Shown: positions 28,501 through 43,500 of the stretch, in pieces
Layout of the letters: each line of letters opens with the position of its first letter
How positions within the stretch are numbered: the first letter of the stretch is position 1
DNA from: Hymenolepis diminuta
Taxonomy: Eukaryota; Platyhelminthes; Cestoda; Cyclophyllidea; Hymenolepididae
DNA length: 64,000 nucleotides
Direction of reading: 5' to 3'
Assembly (NCBI GenBank): GCA_900708905.1
Contig: CAADRB010000006.1
Location: 1,136,354-1,200,353 of the forward strand
Notes under the pieces: model-generated
What the model saw: the letters and a program-made list of their open reading frames with translations, nothing else
Told to the model about the DNA's origin: nothing
The model's database searches: none
Program-made: the position numbers and the translations under genes

Positions 28501-31500
28501 TGAAACTGACTGCATTTGAATTAAATACTAGACCGTCATTGACAAGGACCATCAAAATGCCATAAATGATTGAATATTAGCCATTTTAGCTAGAATCTCA
28601 ATATCTCAAATTCCTCTCACGAGGAGATGAATTCGCATGACTCATCACTATTTTTCATTACATAGATTCCTGTACGACAATCACGTTGATTGAGCAGATT
28701 TCAAATTTACAGACAACTGTCATCAGTTCAATAATCAACTCATGATAACTTAATCTGAATAAATAGTTGTCATAGAATTAAGAAAGTGTCTTGAATTTAA
28801 AACAACTTTTCTGTATCAACATTCATCGGAATCTGAAAAAAAAGCAAAGACTTCAAGCTAATTCGCCTCTAAAAGATACACAAATTCTTTGCCTAATCAA
28901 TATCGGATTTAGCTATCTAACAAAGTGCACAAACGGATAAAAATAGAACAGTTTTTGTTATGCAATGAAGTCGTATTACAAGACCCACTCCTTTTTATCA
29001 TTGTTCCAACAGGAACAAAAAGCCGTTAGTACCACTTCTGCTACCAAAATATAACTAAGAGGAGATGAAAGAAAGTCTGGCCTACTTCCCCTTAGGAAAC
29101 AAAAGCAGGCCTATCCATTTTCGAGACACGATATCAAAGTCAACCATGCCGAGATTACAAGTATCACTATCACTAACGAGGATTGTTGTGTGTGGTCCGA
29201 GAATGCATCCTGAAAAAGATGAATGATGACTCCCCGTTACATAATAGCAAAGCATGGCGGAAAAATGACAATACCATACGGGACAAATAGAACATGATTA
29301 GATGAAAAACATGCTCTTACGTTGTGTAACGATAATTAATACAGGTTTGGCGAGTGAACAATAGGCACAAACGTCAGCCACAACACAGCAGTTATAAACC
29401 GGAAAGTGAACTATGAAGGCTAAATATAGCAAGTTGATACTTAATAAAACATTTTATTTAACTACATGACTGTATTCATGTTTTAATTCATTTACTTCAT
29501 TAGATTTTTATCGTCCTAAAAATATAACGGCAGATAAATCTATGCAACAATTACCTGGTCAGCTGGAAATACAGCTATGAAAAGACTTCATCTTCAGACA
29601 TAAGCATGGAAAAATTAACGTATAAAGAACCAAACACGTTTTGACTTAACTATATTTTGGAATATTTTTTGACTTGCAAACGGAATGCATTTGGCGACAG
29701 GGGAGTCAATCAAGTCAATATTATCTCAAAGGGGATTTATTCAGTAATCAGACTGGAGGCATAGATACCAAAATTGTAATCACATAGCACGTAGATTACA
29801 GAGTCAAATTCGTCTTGGCCAATTAATGGCTTACTGATATCGATAGTAAATAACTGGATGTTTAAAGTTTGTCTGTATGAACAGCCTTTCCTATTTGCTC
29901 TTAAAGAAATAGTTACTGACATTCTCTCGCACGTTATATTCGTATTCTGTCCCTTCCTGTTTTGATCAGTGTTAACCGGTGCCTGTGCTGCTCATTTAAC
30001 GTACTTAGCGGACAGCTACGCCACCGAAACCTTTCGCGATTCCTAACCCATTACGAGAACACTTTCGATCTATCTTGCTATGTTTGTAATATTAATACAT
30101 TAATAGATAACAAGGTATATCTTTACATCTATCTATAGTTTGTACATCTATGCAGTTATTTTTACTTGTACAATCCAACATTTTATGACAACTGACTGTC
30201 TTTTTTGCTATTTATTTGCCTAGTTTTATTGTAACTTACTTATGCGAAATTGCAAGAATTAAGTAAGCTGCCGTTGATGCACAAGAACAGGTGCTTCCTC
30301 ATCACCATCTATTATGTTATGTCATTCATGTTAGCTTATTTTCCAGAGAATAAGATCTGACAACGTCAAATTCGTAATTGTTTGTTAGGATTATAATAGA
30401 GACATAACTCCAAATTTATAATAAGAAAAGTGCATTTCAGTAGCACATATTAGACGAAAAGGTGAATGTGTAGAAGCTTTATTTCTTATCAACGTTTAAC
30501 TGTTATCTTAATCTGAACTTCCCGTTCGATATAACTCGCCACTCGATTACCTGCGTTTTTAGCTTTACTCTGCCAAGATGTCACGATATCAGCTCGCAAC
30601 ATTGTATTATTTACTATTTTAAAATAATAAAATTCTTAAAACTAAGGCTTAACTCGCCATGTTTCGAGATGGACACTACTAACCTTCTCATCTCAATTAA
30701 CTGCTTACTTAATCAATATATTGATTACGTGACACAGACTTTCACTGAATTGTGAGCTCAGGATTTTAGGTAAACAATCTAGTAGATAAATCTTTAAAAT
30801 ACCATATATTCAACTATTTCAGCTTTTTTAGGTAAAAAGCAGATAAATCGATATTTCTGAGTTTTGACGTGGTAGGGCTCTTTCGATTATCTATCTTCTC
30901 CTCATCTTCATTAGCAACCTTGTTCAGAAGTTCTGAGCAAAATTACTATAACTGTTTACTTTGCGATGAGTATCAATAACTCCATACAGGAAAGAAGTAG
31001 AAAAGTTAGAAAGGTTATTGATTTAGAAACTATTACAAATGATCACACTTTGACCGAAAATAATTAGCATACTCTATTGGTGGGATTCGAACCCGTGGTG
31101 ATATAACAATCTTAAGTATTTCCGACAAAGAGATGAGACCCACAATTACACAACGTGATACGAAATAAACTAACCTAACAGAGAATAGCGTATCCCTAAT
31201 AGGCGGAACTTGAGTCTTGAGGTGAGATACAATAGCAGTGACGTAGGGGGACTGATCTCCAACGGAGTCGAGACCAGCCCAAGGCATTCGTGTCATCGCA
31301 TTAAGTTGAGGTATCACGGCTGCTTCAAGGTCGGCCACCAATCGATGAACGCAGGCCGATCTGCATTCCGTTAGAGCACTAACTTCACCTGAGAAGGATA
31401 TTTCACTAGCAAGAGATGAAGGGCGAACCTACAAAATAAGAATACCATTCATAATGAAGCAAATAACATTAAAACGCTGGAATAGATAAAATAAGACAAA

Positions 31501-34500
31501 AAAGAAGATTTGTTAGTTAAGTTTACGATAATTCCTTTACCATTCAACTTGTATTAACCTTTGTCCTTACCTACTCCGTCAACTATCATCTTAATCGTCA
31601 GCGGTATTCAGACTACAGCACATTGACTTTCACCCTGTTGTACCCTTCTCTCAAACTAATTATCAACTGGACCTAGTGACCTTGAGCAAACGGTTGACGC
31701 CTTCTCCCTGTTTTCTGCACAACTCCAATTTCTTCAGCTGCAGCTCCCTATCTTTCTATTTTGCTGTCGTTAAGTCAACCATTTTTTCTGGTCACTAAGC
31801 CGTAGCTTATTACAGCGGGTTGGATACAATTAGTTATTCAATAGTCAAAGGATGCGCTTTTCCTCCAGACACTTATATTAGTTAATATCTTCATAAAGCA
31901 CTATAAGCCCTCTGGTATACAAAATACCTACGCCCGACAAATTTATTTAATACATGTTGCTTAAACAATCAGCTAAAGGATTTTGGGACGGTAAGCAAAT
32001 ACAGCCGGTGGTCTCTTTTAACCAAAGCAACACTTAATGCATTGGCAAGAATACACTGTAGGAGGAGTGGCATATATACAAACAGAGGAAAGTAAGAAAA
32101 GACGGGTATAAGGTATTAAATACCGCAGAAGTATGGCAAAGACACCTAAACAAGAGTTAACCCGTTTAAACTTTGAAATAAAACGCCATGCATTAAATTC
32201 CGAAACAATTTCAATAACCTAGCAAGAAACTACATAGATAATATCAGCAAAGGTCATTGACTTATGAAGTTAGAGTCAAACAAATTGTTATCAGACAGAC
32301 AAGACCTGACATTCCAGAGCCCGAAACTTAGAAATCTATCCCCTAGATTCTTGGCATAGATCTCACTTTATTATAGTACCGGTAAATTCACTGATCATTT
32401 CAAATCCGACTCCATATGTTCAGAACTGATTAAACAGGAGATAAAGCAGAGTGATTGGTCATACCGTCATCAGAATAGGTGAAAGCCAATGTGCGTCTCT
32501 GGTTATATTCCAGCGACAACATTTTCTAGTACCAGGCCTTCAAGTAACTGAATTACAGACGCACGACACTACGGAGTTCAAATGAAATAGGGTTCTCCTG
32601 GTTCCCCGTCTCTCACTTCTGCTGCTCCCTCATGAAATTTAGCAATTTCCTAAATGGGCTTGTAAGTTATGTCATCTAAATAAATTCGTCTTTAGCAGCC
32701 AAAATCAGCTACAAATTGTAAAATCAATTTTTGACACAAATTTCATAATTAATACAGGAGAATAGGTACGACTAGCTCGTCTTTTTGCAGGTATTTCGTC
32801 TGATTACCGCAGTAAGGCGCAAATTGGTGTGAAATCCTTTAATTTAAACAAAGCTACAAGAACTAGACAGTCTACGAACCGAAGAGATGCCAATTTTTAA
32901 ATGAACTACGTTTTGGGGGGACTTTGAAAATGAAACTGTAAAACAACAAGCAGCTGGTCATGGTTATAGCCCATCGTTGTCTTGTTTCAGGCTGTGAAAA
33001 GGTAAAGAAAACAGAAAAAAACTGTTTAAAACGATAAATAAAGGCTGAAGCGTGTATATTTATTAACGTGAATTAATTCCAATTTTGATTAATTCGTGAC
33101 AATTATTTCATCGTGCAGTAATCAGACCGACGTAATCCCCCATAGACTATTTCATGAGTTTGCTTAACCCCTAGAACTAACCAGGTTTACCATAAGTGGA
33201 TCAGCAGTGGACACCCAGAAATGTATTTGATCAGCTTGTCCTAGTATTGTCAACGTTGTGGTCCATTAGGTTATACTGACTCGACTAGGTAACCATCAAC
33301 CTATATACTCCCTAATAATCCCTTCAAAATGACGACTACACATCTCTGTAACTACCCCATCAAATTCTGACTCTCAACCCTCCATTGATTCCCTCTTACT
33401 ATGTACCTCTACCTTTCTGCCGTTCTTAAATAAGAGCCACTACTACATTACGTCTCCACTCTTTACTCTAGGTAACATTGACCGCAAAGAGTAAATGTCT
33501 TATTTAAATTTTAAATTTATATTAAATTCTGTAGCAACGAGCATAATATAAACGGTCATTCTGTTATTGTTAGATGATTGACAGAAAAAAAGGAACTGAT
33601 AATCTAATACAGGGAAAGACCATTAGTGACAAAGTGTACCTAGCTAGTATTAAATGAATAAAATAGATGAGAAAAGTAAGATTCCAGAGAATAATTGGGA
33701 CCGATACACATTCGACCTGATATTGCGGGGTAATTGAAAAATAACTCCTCACATCATTCCCGAACTAATCTTTCGGGAAGGGTTCAAACGCGACTGTCGC
33801 GAACACCTCATTTGTATTCCTTTACTCTCTAGATGCAGGTCAGGACATAAGTTTTGTTTTAGATAACTCGTCAAAGACAACTTACTTTTTATTAAAAAAA
33901 TCGGCCTTCAATTAAAGAGAGCTTCGTTTCTTCTTTGTACTAAAAGGACGCATTCAACCCCTCTCCTGTCCAACTTTGGGTACAGTAGAGCTGGCAATTT
34001 AGCAATCCCATAATAAACAGTTAACAGATTATTAATGTGGGTATCCAACAAAAAAGTAGGCAGTGCTAATTGTATATCACAAATGATCATTAAAGAAATC
34101 CATGTTCAACCTGAAGAAAATAACTCTAAGAACTGCCGTGTCAAGTCCAAAGCGGCAAGTTCTGCAACGAGATTTCGAACAGTTTAAGAAACTCCAGATG
34201 AATGTTTATGTATAATTTGAACTTGAAATAAAAAACATATGCTATATATGATTTTCTTATCATCCTTTTTAGAAAACAAAACAGAATAAATATTAAATCG
34301 CATGATTTTGAAAAGGTAGTTACTTATTAATCATCTTGCAATTCAACCTGCAATCAATACTAAAATCAGAAATTCAGTTCAATTAAATATACCTTTGAGT
34401 GGATTTCTTTTTGAATTTGAATAATTCACGGAGAGTACACTATTATAGCATCAATAAATAAAGGCATCTAATGCACAAAAAATTTCCCAATTCTAATACA

Positions 34501-37500
34501 ACGGATTAACAGCTAACTAATTGAGTAACAATTTCCCACATCATAAATTTTCGCACGAGATTTTAAGCAGGCTGAGAATTTTAGATTCACACAAAAAGCC
34601 TGCCTCTCCCCGCTTTCATCTTTTTGCTGCTCCTGCTGCCCTCATAATTAATGAATGAAACACATGAGGTAGGTGGAGCAGGAGGTAGATAAAAACCACA
34701 CACGAACATACGAAGAAGCTCAGTGGAAGTATAGGCGAATTTAACAAAGCCAGCGAAAGCGAACGAACGCACTTTTTTCACCTCTTGCGAGCGATTAACT
34801 TACTCGGCACGCAAGTTTGCAGGGAAAATAGCGGAATTTCATCAAAAATGTGAGTCGATGATTTCATCATCCCAAAGTATGTGACAGGAAGATGGAATTG
34901 AGGATGCGCTTTTTAGAGAAACTTCTTAATGCCTAAATTTGGCTAAGAGGAAAGTGGGTTATGTCTTAATGTTAACTGGAATGGTTGTGTTAGGACGCCT
35001 AGCACCGGGAAAAACTCACAAACTTCATGCCTCGAGCACTGGATTATCAATTATTGGACCCCCATGCTCAAACTTGGACATGTAAAATTATCAGTGAAGA
35101 ACTCATGGCTATAATTTATTGGCTCACTAGGCAGCAAATTATTTACCCCGTCCAATCCTACATAAATCTATTTTCTTGATATAAAACTGTCATTTGAGCT
35201 ACAAACCTTCTTCCCTTCTTACTCCTAGGGTCTGAATAGATATAACCTTATAAAAAAGCTACTGAGAATTTATAAAACTGATCATTTAGAAAAGTGTTAA
35301 CAGAGCACGACTTAAGTGGAGCGAAGGTTACCTAGAACCATTATAAGGAAAAATTCGGATTACACTTCCATGTTGTAGGTCAGGAATAATTAGTTGTCAT
35401 CCCCATTACTGGATATGCACCGATGATTATTCAGCTCTTTTGACTGCTAGGTTAGCAGATGTGAATTTTTAACGCCACAGGATTACATTGTCATGTCCTA
35501 ATATTACCTTTCAAGCCTTTTTAGGAAAGTATTTTCCAACATTCATTATGGGCAGAGAGGTAGTGTCATGCAACCACCCCAATGAGATAGGCGATTTCTG
35601 TCAGACTTAACCAGTGAAGTTGGCTATTTTGCTAAATGGATGTGCAAAGAGAAGCATCTAAACACGGCCACTGACTTCTCAGACGAGCGCGCATCCTACT
35701 TCTTTTCTAATATTCATTTTGTAAATGGAAAACAATTAAGTCTTTCTAATTGACAAACAAGTGTTGTATTGGCTCTTTGTAAGACGGTTGAAATAAGAGA
35801 ACACCATTCAACCTCGATGTAAACCTCTGGTGTAACGTAGCCCTAGTCAAAGTTACATCTTCAAAGTCAACGAAAGAAACGGTATTAAATTTAATTCTGC
35901 GATTCCTCAATTAACTCACTCAGATAACAAGAGCTAAATTTCATCTTCGTCGTAGAAAAAAAACGAAGTGTTGATTTTATCAAACCCATAAATATGTGAC
36001 AGGAAATTAGAGCTGTGGATGCGAATTTTTCAGTTTGACATTTTTTTCTAATTTAGTTAAGAGGGGAAATCGATTTGCCGTAATGGGAGTTGAAAAGGCC
36101 ATTACATCATTTAGTAGGGGTAGGAGGAACGCATACACTGTTTTCTTTTCCCTGCTTTTCTATTTAAGAGCTCATCAAAAGCGAATTTAAAAGTAAGCAC
36201 TTATAATAGAACGTTAAACTTAGTACAAGAGGCTTGGGTATCACTATACATGAATAAAAAGCTAAAAATAATGAGTCAGTTCAAGGGAACACGTAGTAAA
36301 AACTAACCCAATAACAAAGTCAATTTAGTGGGCCTATTCTGATACACACAGATTGATGAGATAACAACCCTAATTGGAAGTGGCACAGTATGGGTTTAGC
36401 AGTTTTATTCATCTGCAGGTGACCCAATGGTATTGATACATGGAGGGAAAGTCAGATAGTGACAAGATCCGTTATCACCATGATCGTAGCGAATCATTTT
36501 ATTCCTTTATTACCATTTACAAGTTATAATTATAGTCGCTGAAATCAAACCTGTCAGTGGTTTGGTAAGATTACGTTTGAAACCTCCAATCCATAAACTA
36601 ATGTTTAGTCATCCTTTTATGCATCATACGAGTCACTAGAGGTGTCTTCAACGCATGAGTTCCGTTAGGAAGCCGCATGAAATATTTTCAATGTACTCAG
36701 AAGAAACACACCGGAATATCGATTATTGAATTTCTACGCTCACGCTCGAATATGTAAGACCACCTGTGCAGAAGCAGTCGCTACAAGTATTAGCTAACCA
36801 GACAGGTAATTGTTTATCAATACATCCAACCCTACATAGGTAAACTTATTTAGCTTAGCTACAAGTCCTCTTCCTGGGATCTAAGTAGTTGCAGCTTTAT
36901 AAAGACGACAAGTGTTATAAAAAGTTCCGATGAGACAGATAACCAGACAATCACAGATAGCACCAACTGTCACAAGGAGCACTAGAATAGTCCAAATAAA
37001 AGTTGAAGGAAAGATTAGAGAGAAGTAGACAATAAGTTATAAAATAGAGAGACTTCACCCGAATTCAGATTTAATCACATTTTCTTCCTATATAAAATAG
37101 GATCAGCTCATCGCACTGCTAATTCATGTGTTCAGATTTTGTACGTCTACCTTTATCATGTTAAGATATGTATTAGATATCTCAAGAGCAGCAAGTTGGT
37201 ATCGGAGTTCATTGGAGCTCGCTCAGTAATCGTATTATTAATTAGCCAATTTATCAAAGACGAAATTAGAAAGAGGGAAAATCACAATAAAAAGAACATT
37301 TCCCAAAGGACATTGTTACGGTCGAGTAAACGGACAATCCGATCTCAATTTGGTATAATATTGCACACATAAAATATATCAACTATGCATAAAGACTTGA
37401 AGGCAGAAAACTTATCGCGACACATCAAAGACTGCCTTACTTCCCCTTCCCCACAAGAGGAAAGGTGATGAATTATGGGTAAAGACGCAAAGACACACAG

Positions 37501-40500
37501 ACAAAGAAAGAGACCGTAATCAGGAAATTGGGAATTTTCCTTCCGTCTGTTTGTCTCTCTCTGTCCGACCATCTTTCCATGTCCCTCACACTTGGTTGGC
37601 GAGGCGTTTAGAAGTAATAGCGGAAGTAGTAGTAGCGGTCTCTAGGGTTTTCGTCAGCATGTAAGTAGACTGTTTGGACAAGAGGGCATTTTTTACTGTT
37701 GTTGATGTTCTGCTGATAAAGAACAAAGTGCTCATCCGCTTTTTATTATTGCTATCCATGGCAGGGCAAAAAACTTGAACAAGTTTTAATTATAAGAAAG
37801 TGCGAGTTCAATTACGTTTGAAGTAAAAGATGAAGTCAAAACAAAGTAGGCTGTGACCTCCGAGCATTAAGACTTTGTTTGAATTATGGACACATAGAGT
37901 TGTCCATGACCTCATATGAAGTGTAATTCGCCTTGTAATATCATAATGTCCATATTTTATGATTTTACATCTAGATTTATGAGTGAAATTATGTCCAGGA
38001 TGTTGTTTGTTGATCATGACTGGTCATGTCATCTAGATTCATTTGTGTTGAGTAGCCAAGAATAGGCAGGTGAGGCTAGCAAATCGGATGAGATAAAATA
38101 CCAGCCCCTTTGATATGACTATAATATTGTGGCCAAAATCTAGTCATGTGAATTTCGATGTGACCTAATCTAATTTCGAACAATTGAGAGCTTATTTGTT
38201 TTAAAATTTGTAAAAAAATACTAGAATGAATGATAATCGACATGTAATCCAACATTACAAACGAGTACGAATTTCACTTTCGGAAGTTGAAAAAATTAAG
38301 CAGGAAATCTCCTCACAAAACTAAAGCCTAACAGGATACAATTGTCCTTCCCAAATGAGATGAGGAGTTAAGTTGGATCACGTCTATATTGTGGAAAAAT
38401 AGGAAGAAATGGGAGAAAAAAAGGAGTAGGAAGAAGAATTTGGTAATGAAAAGGAATAAGAATCGGCACTGAGCAAGTGGAAACAGGGTTGAGAGAAAAG
38501 GAGGCCGAACTAAATCATACTAAATGGTTTGACTGTATATTCGTCAAGGGAGCAACTAACAAAGATAACTTGATTTGATATTTTGTATATTGTATAGTTA
38601 CGAGGCGATAACTGAATTCAATAAAGGCCACAGCAGCCATTAATTGCATTCAACTCCAAGTTCTCTAACATCTCAACACACTATTGTAAGATAGGACTTA
38701 AATTAGAAATGACAGAGAACTAGCTGAGCAATTGTCCTTCTGGACTTTACAAAACGAATTACGACAATATTGGAGGGAGATATAAATGATAGCAGAATAT
38801 TCCCGTCAGAAGAGAAAAGAGAGAGGATGGCGATATCGGAATGCGTAAGCTCAATGCGAAGAAATTGGTTAATGTGAAAAAATCAATAAATAGTTCAAAA
38901 GCCAAGGAACGAGTCATGCGTATAGCGAAGTGGACAGGATAGAAAATCAGACCACAGAGATAATCAGCAATAAGAACGGGAAAAGAACAATGAGACACAC
39001 CAGAAGCACTTCATGGCCAAAGCTCCATCGAGTTAATCCACATTTCCCGTCCCCCTCCTCTCCCTCTCTACTACTCCTTCATTCAATATTAAAAGCTATA
39101 CATTACTTAGCAAAATTGGTATTTATTATTCAAATAAACTAGCTAAATAAATAATTACGTATTTAGATCATTGTAACTTTGGCCTGGAAACTTTGAACTC
39201 TAACGTCTAGTTAAACATTTATTTGCCCCACCAGATAAGAGGTAAGAATGGGGCAGGAAATACGGCGATTAGGAAATGAAAATTTTAGAATTAGTAAAAC
39301 TTACTATGTAAAGTTTAATTAGTTCCACTATATTTCAAAGATGATGTCTTAGGTGAGATCGGTAGAAATAATCAGTGATGATCCAATGAATAGTGAAATT
39401 TCAATTTACATGTCAAACCAAAAAAGGAACTCGGTTATTAAATAGGGACTATTTTTAAAACTTGAGAATTGTAACTATTAAAGAAAATATTGGCAAATGA
39501 AGAAACTTGTGAAAACAAGACAAAAAGACCACCATTCAAAGGTGAATGGACTAAGACTTGCAATTTGCAAAAGTGTTCAGCATACAAACAAAGAAAGAAA
39601 GGTGACAGGATCGAGATTTCTCACCACTTACGAAGAAACCAGTACTTGAAATTGTCTTCTGAAATGTCATGCAGTAATTCAAAATATCTTTATACCAAAC
39701 GACCATTATGTAAGCGCAAGCATTCACTAGTATTTCGTACAATGTTTTACGCAGAGGTGCTATACTTATCCACAATGTCAGAGATGGTAAATTCGCGATT
39801 CAGTCTCTTAAGAGACTTAACTACCCAAACTACCAACATATGAACCTTAAGTGAACATACCTTATGTAAAATCACTTTGCATTCTCAACCACTGGAAGAA
39901 AAAAAGAAAATTTAAGCAGTAAGATCAATAAGCAGTGAACATCTTAGACGAACATTTGCACAAATCCAGAGGATGAATAATAGAATCTTAAATTTTGGAT
40001 CGTGAGCTGCCCATTTAGCAAATACTGTACAATTCGATTCTAAAAATCAAATGAAGTAAGGCTCCTACCTTGGATTTGCTCTCAGCATCTTTCAGATCCC
40101 ATCCCCTTTATCATCTGCCAGACTCTCCGTTAGCCCATTTCAAACTGCATCTCACAATAAAAATTGTAATTTTTGTATTACTGTGGACAATAATAAAGAC
40201 TTAATAGGATGTACTCTTCCCAATCATAAAGCCGCTAATAGATCTCTGTTTTCTCAAAAAAACACTAGATTTTAATAAATAAAAACAAATATTATTCAAT
40301 CAAATAGGTTTTATATATTAGTAATTCGAAATAGGGCTTTCACTCTCCTCAGCTTATATATGGAAATGACGAATTTTTCGAAATATAGATTAACAGATTA
40401 AAATCGGTCAGATGAGAAAGGATGAGACACTTGCCTCAGCTTTAAGACGTTTTTCTAATTCTTCCACAGTCTTCATACAGTAAGTTGTTGTGACGATGAT

Positions 40501-43500
40501 CACACAGACACGGATGATTTCATCGTTGGACATACGGCAGAGCTAAAAAGAAAGAACAAACAGAGGGCAAATGAACAAAATAGTGAGCGTTTATTCCGAA
40601 GACAAAATAGGGGGAGTAATTTCAAAAATTTTATACGAAATTTATAAAATGAAGAATGTTCGTTTTAAAAGACAAATGCCTTCTCATTAAATAAACAGTT
40701 TTAAATGCTTAAAAATATAAATTAGACAAGAAATTTATTACCCGTCGTTTTTAATAATGGTACAGTGAGATTTAAAATCACGCAGGGATATTCGTAATAG
40801 CAGAGGTAAAACGTTCGTCACGAAGATAAAAACCACTATAGATCAACTTCGGTCATTAGACAGCCTCAATTCATTCAGGAGATGCGGGATGTAGATGGGC
40901 TTAGAAGAACATCAGAGAAGCTCGAACAGCAAGGGGCTAATATTTATGGAGAGACCTTCAATAAAACATGACTGCCGATCGCGCTCCTTAAATACATTTA
41001 TGTATATATCTCCTATTCCATAAACTGAAGTGAATTCGCAACTATCTCCTCTCTATGCTATCCAAACAAATGACTTGAATTACTCCAATGATGTGGAAAA
41101 GGTTGACTTACTAGCACAAGTATCAAAATGTCAAAACAAAAAAGCAATCGAAATGAAATCGTTCATCACACTTTTACTTCAAATATGTGCCAGGAATTCG
41201 AAAATGAAGAGGCCTGTTCCTTGGCGAATGCTTTGCAAACATCTCATTGCAATTTACTTTTATTAGATTCTTGATATTAGATATTTTTATTTAGCAGAAT
41301 ATAAAATATAGTTAAAGACCATAGTACTTCGTTCCCAAAAATTATAACGAATTTCGCTCGTGTTTGGGAGATGAATTAAAAAAGGAATATTGAAACCACA
41401 GATAATCATCTGTCCGCTTGTTTTACAATGGAAGAAGAACAAAATTTGGTTCTGGTCAGGTCAGGTGATGTTCCTTTTAGCAAAAATGCCTCAGATTGAA
41501 TTGCCATAGAACGTTATTTTAAAATAGTGCAGATTCTTAACGTCTTTTCCCATACAGATATTCCATTTCAGCGCCTGAAATCACCTTTTGACCAGAATTT
41601 TAAGAATCAAGGTTAAGGATCAGACCATTTGATGAATCATTTATTTTTATGAAATGAGATTCGACGCTCATAATATTGGTCTAAACCCTAATTTCATTCT
41701 CCTAAAATGTATTACTATTGCCAAATTACTAATAAGTACTAACAGTAAATCTTATTAATGATGACGATGGAAATAGGCTCTGCGATTCAAAATAATCCTA
41801 CAAACCTCAGAAATCTAAGATCATGGTATCCAAGCTTCCAGCGTTTGCATACGTGATAAACTCCCTTTGAGCTACGGCGACCTGAGTCTGACTAACTTCC
41901 AGTTGCTGCCGAGCGTGGCTCCTTTGTAACTGACATGATATGCTACGCTCTGATCTAGGTAAGACGTGTTGTCTCTGGATTTTTGTTCGTAGTTTCCAAT
42001 GCATTACAAAAGACTATGTAGTTAGTGAAATAATTGTCAATGTATAAAAAGATATGAATGAAAAAGCAATGAATGAGTTAAAATAAAAGTTTTCCATCTT
42101 ATTTAATGAATATGTTTAAGAAAAGAGAAAGGGAGATTTAACATATGAAATTCGGAATTTTTATCCGATATTTACTAAGGTTGTATATTATTTCTTTCAG
42201 AATTTAATGTGTGCACTACTTAACGTGTGAAGTCAGAGGTTAAAGATCCGATGCCAACCGGTGCATCCCTCAGTAAGGGGAATGGCCAAACGTACTGGTT
42301 AAGTAAGTCAAATAAAAAATAAAGGCGACAGAAATCGATTCTCTAACCAGAAAGGCTCTATAATGCCACTCATCCGCATTGAATGAGTGTTGAAGCCACT
42401 TTTGTAGAGAGTTTTTTATGTTACTCCACAAAAGACTGACCCAAGGACGATATATTTACAGGCAACGATTAATTCATCCCTTTGGTTTTTGTAATAAGTT
42501 TTAAACAAGCCTATAAAATATTCTTAATTCGGCCTATAAAGGTACTAAAATTTTAAAGTTAAGATTTATAAAATTGTTGTGAGTTTAAGCAAGAAAAAGA
42601 TGTGGGAATTTAAACAAAACACGCACGCTTAAAGGCCAAATTGTGGTCAACTGCACAAATTTCATTTCTTAGTTATTTTAAATAAAATCTGAAATTTTAT
42701 CTTGCAGAATGAAAGCAAACACATTGCACTGGCAAAATTTTACATAAAATGTGAAGAGACGAAAACATACCTTTTAACTCGTCTGTGTCCAAAGGAGTAA
42801 AAAACTTGATTTAAAATAACAGACTAAAATCGCTTAAATCAAAGTCAGCATCCTTTGAACATAGCGGGCCTGAACTCACCCCAGAAAACCAGGTTTCAAA
42901 TCATGAAGATTGAGATTTGGAACAATTGGAGATAACAGAGTAAATAAGGTTCCTCATAAGGTTAACAACTCAAGACTCCCAGAATTCAAATAGAGGACCA
43001 TGACAACTTTACATCACCATTTCCCCTTATTCGACTCCCAGTTGCGTCTTTTACTCGAGTAATTTGCTATTTCTTTTGCTGAGATGCTATCCCATGATTA
43101 AACCACACTACACATATTAAGTAAGCAGTTCAATACATTCTGATTTGAAGTAAAATTAAAGTGTCAATACCCTTGAACTATGATTTTCTTCAACAAGACC
43201 AACCTCCCATCCCCCACTTCCTAGCCCTTACTGGGCTACTTTACCGTTTCACTTGTTCAGATACCTTTCATAATCAAAATTGGTAACTACACTTTACCAT
43301 ATTAGGAAATTGCTTTTCTCTTGTTATTCTTTATGAAAAAGTGTAAAAAACAGAAATGTTATATTTGTAACGAAATAAGTAAGGGGAAATTAAAGTCATT
43401 AAACCGACGAAACCCAAGACGCACAATCCATTACAATTAATTTCGGTTAAATTTTCAGTACGAAATTTAATCAGCCGGAAAATAAATTTTTATCAGTTAT

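Larger units (their letters stand above)
31429..40434 (-). other. VPS53 intron 10 (9006 bases), GC donor
   Basis: Begins with GCAAGT and ends with TTGTAG. It contains the 34.7-37.0 kb direct duplication, a SINE-like copy at 35.6 kb, and the second copy of the 4.4 kb dispersed repeat. A 117-codon plus-strand frame at 39,490 starts with TTG and has no recognisable domain. Confidence 0.8.

Noticed and set aside
39490..39843. 117-codon plus-strand open frame in VPS53 intron 10
   Set aside because: It begins at TTG, has no recognisable domain, lies antisense to a large intron, and such lengths occur by chance in AT-rich DNA.
41807..42004. 65-codon minus-strand frame considered as an extra VPS53 exon
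   Set aside because: Exons 9 and 10 already join in phase at conserved sequence, and this frame has no similarity to the family.
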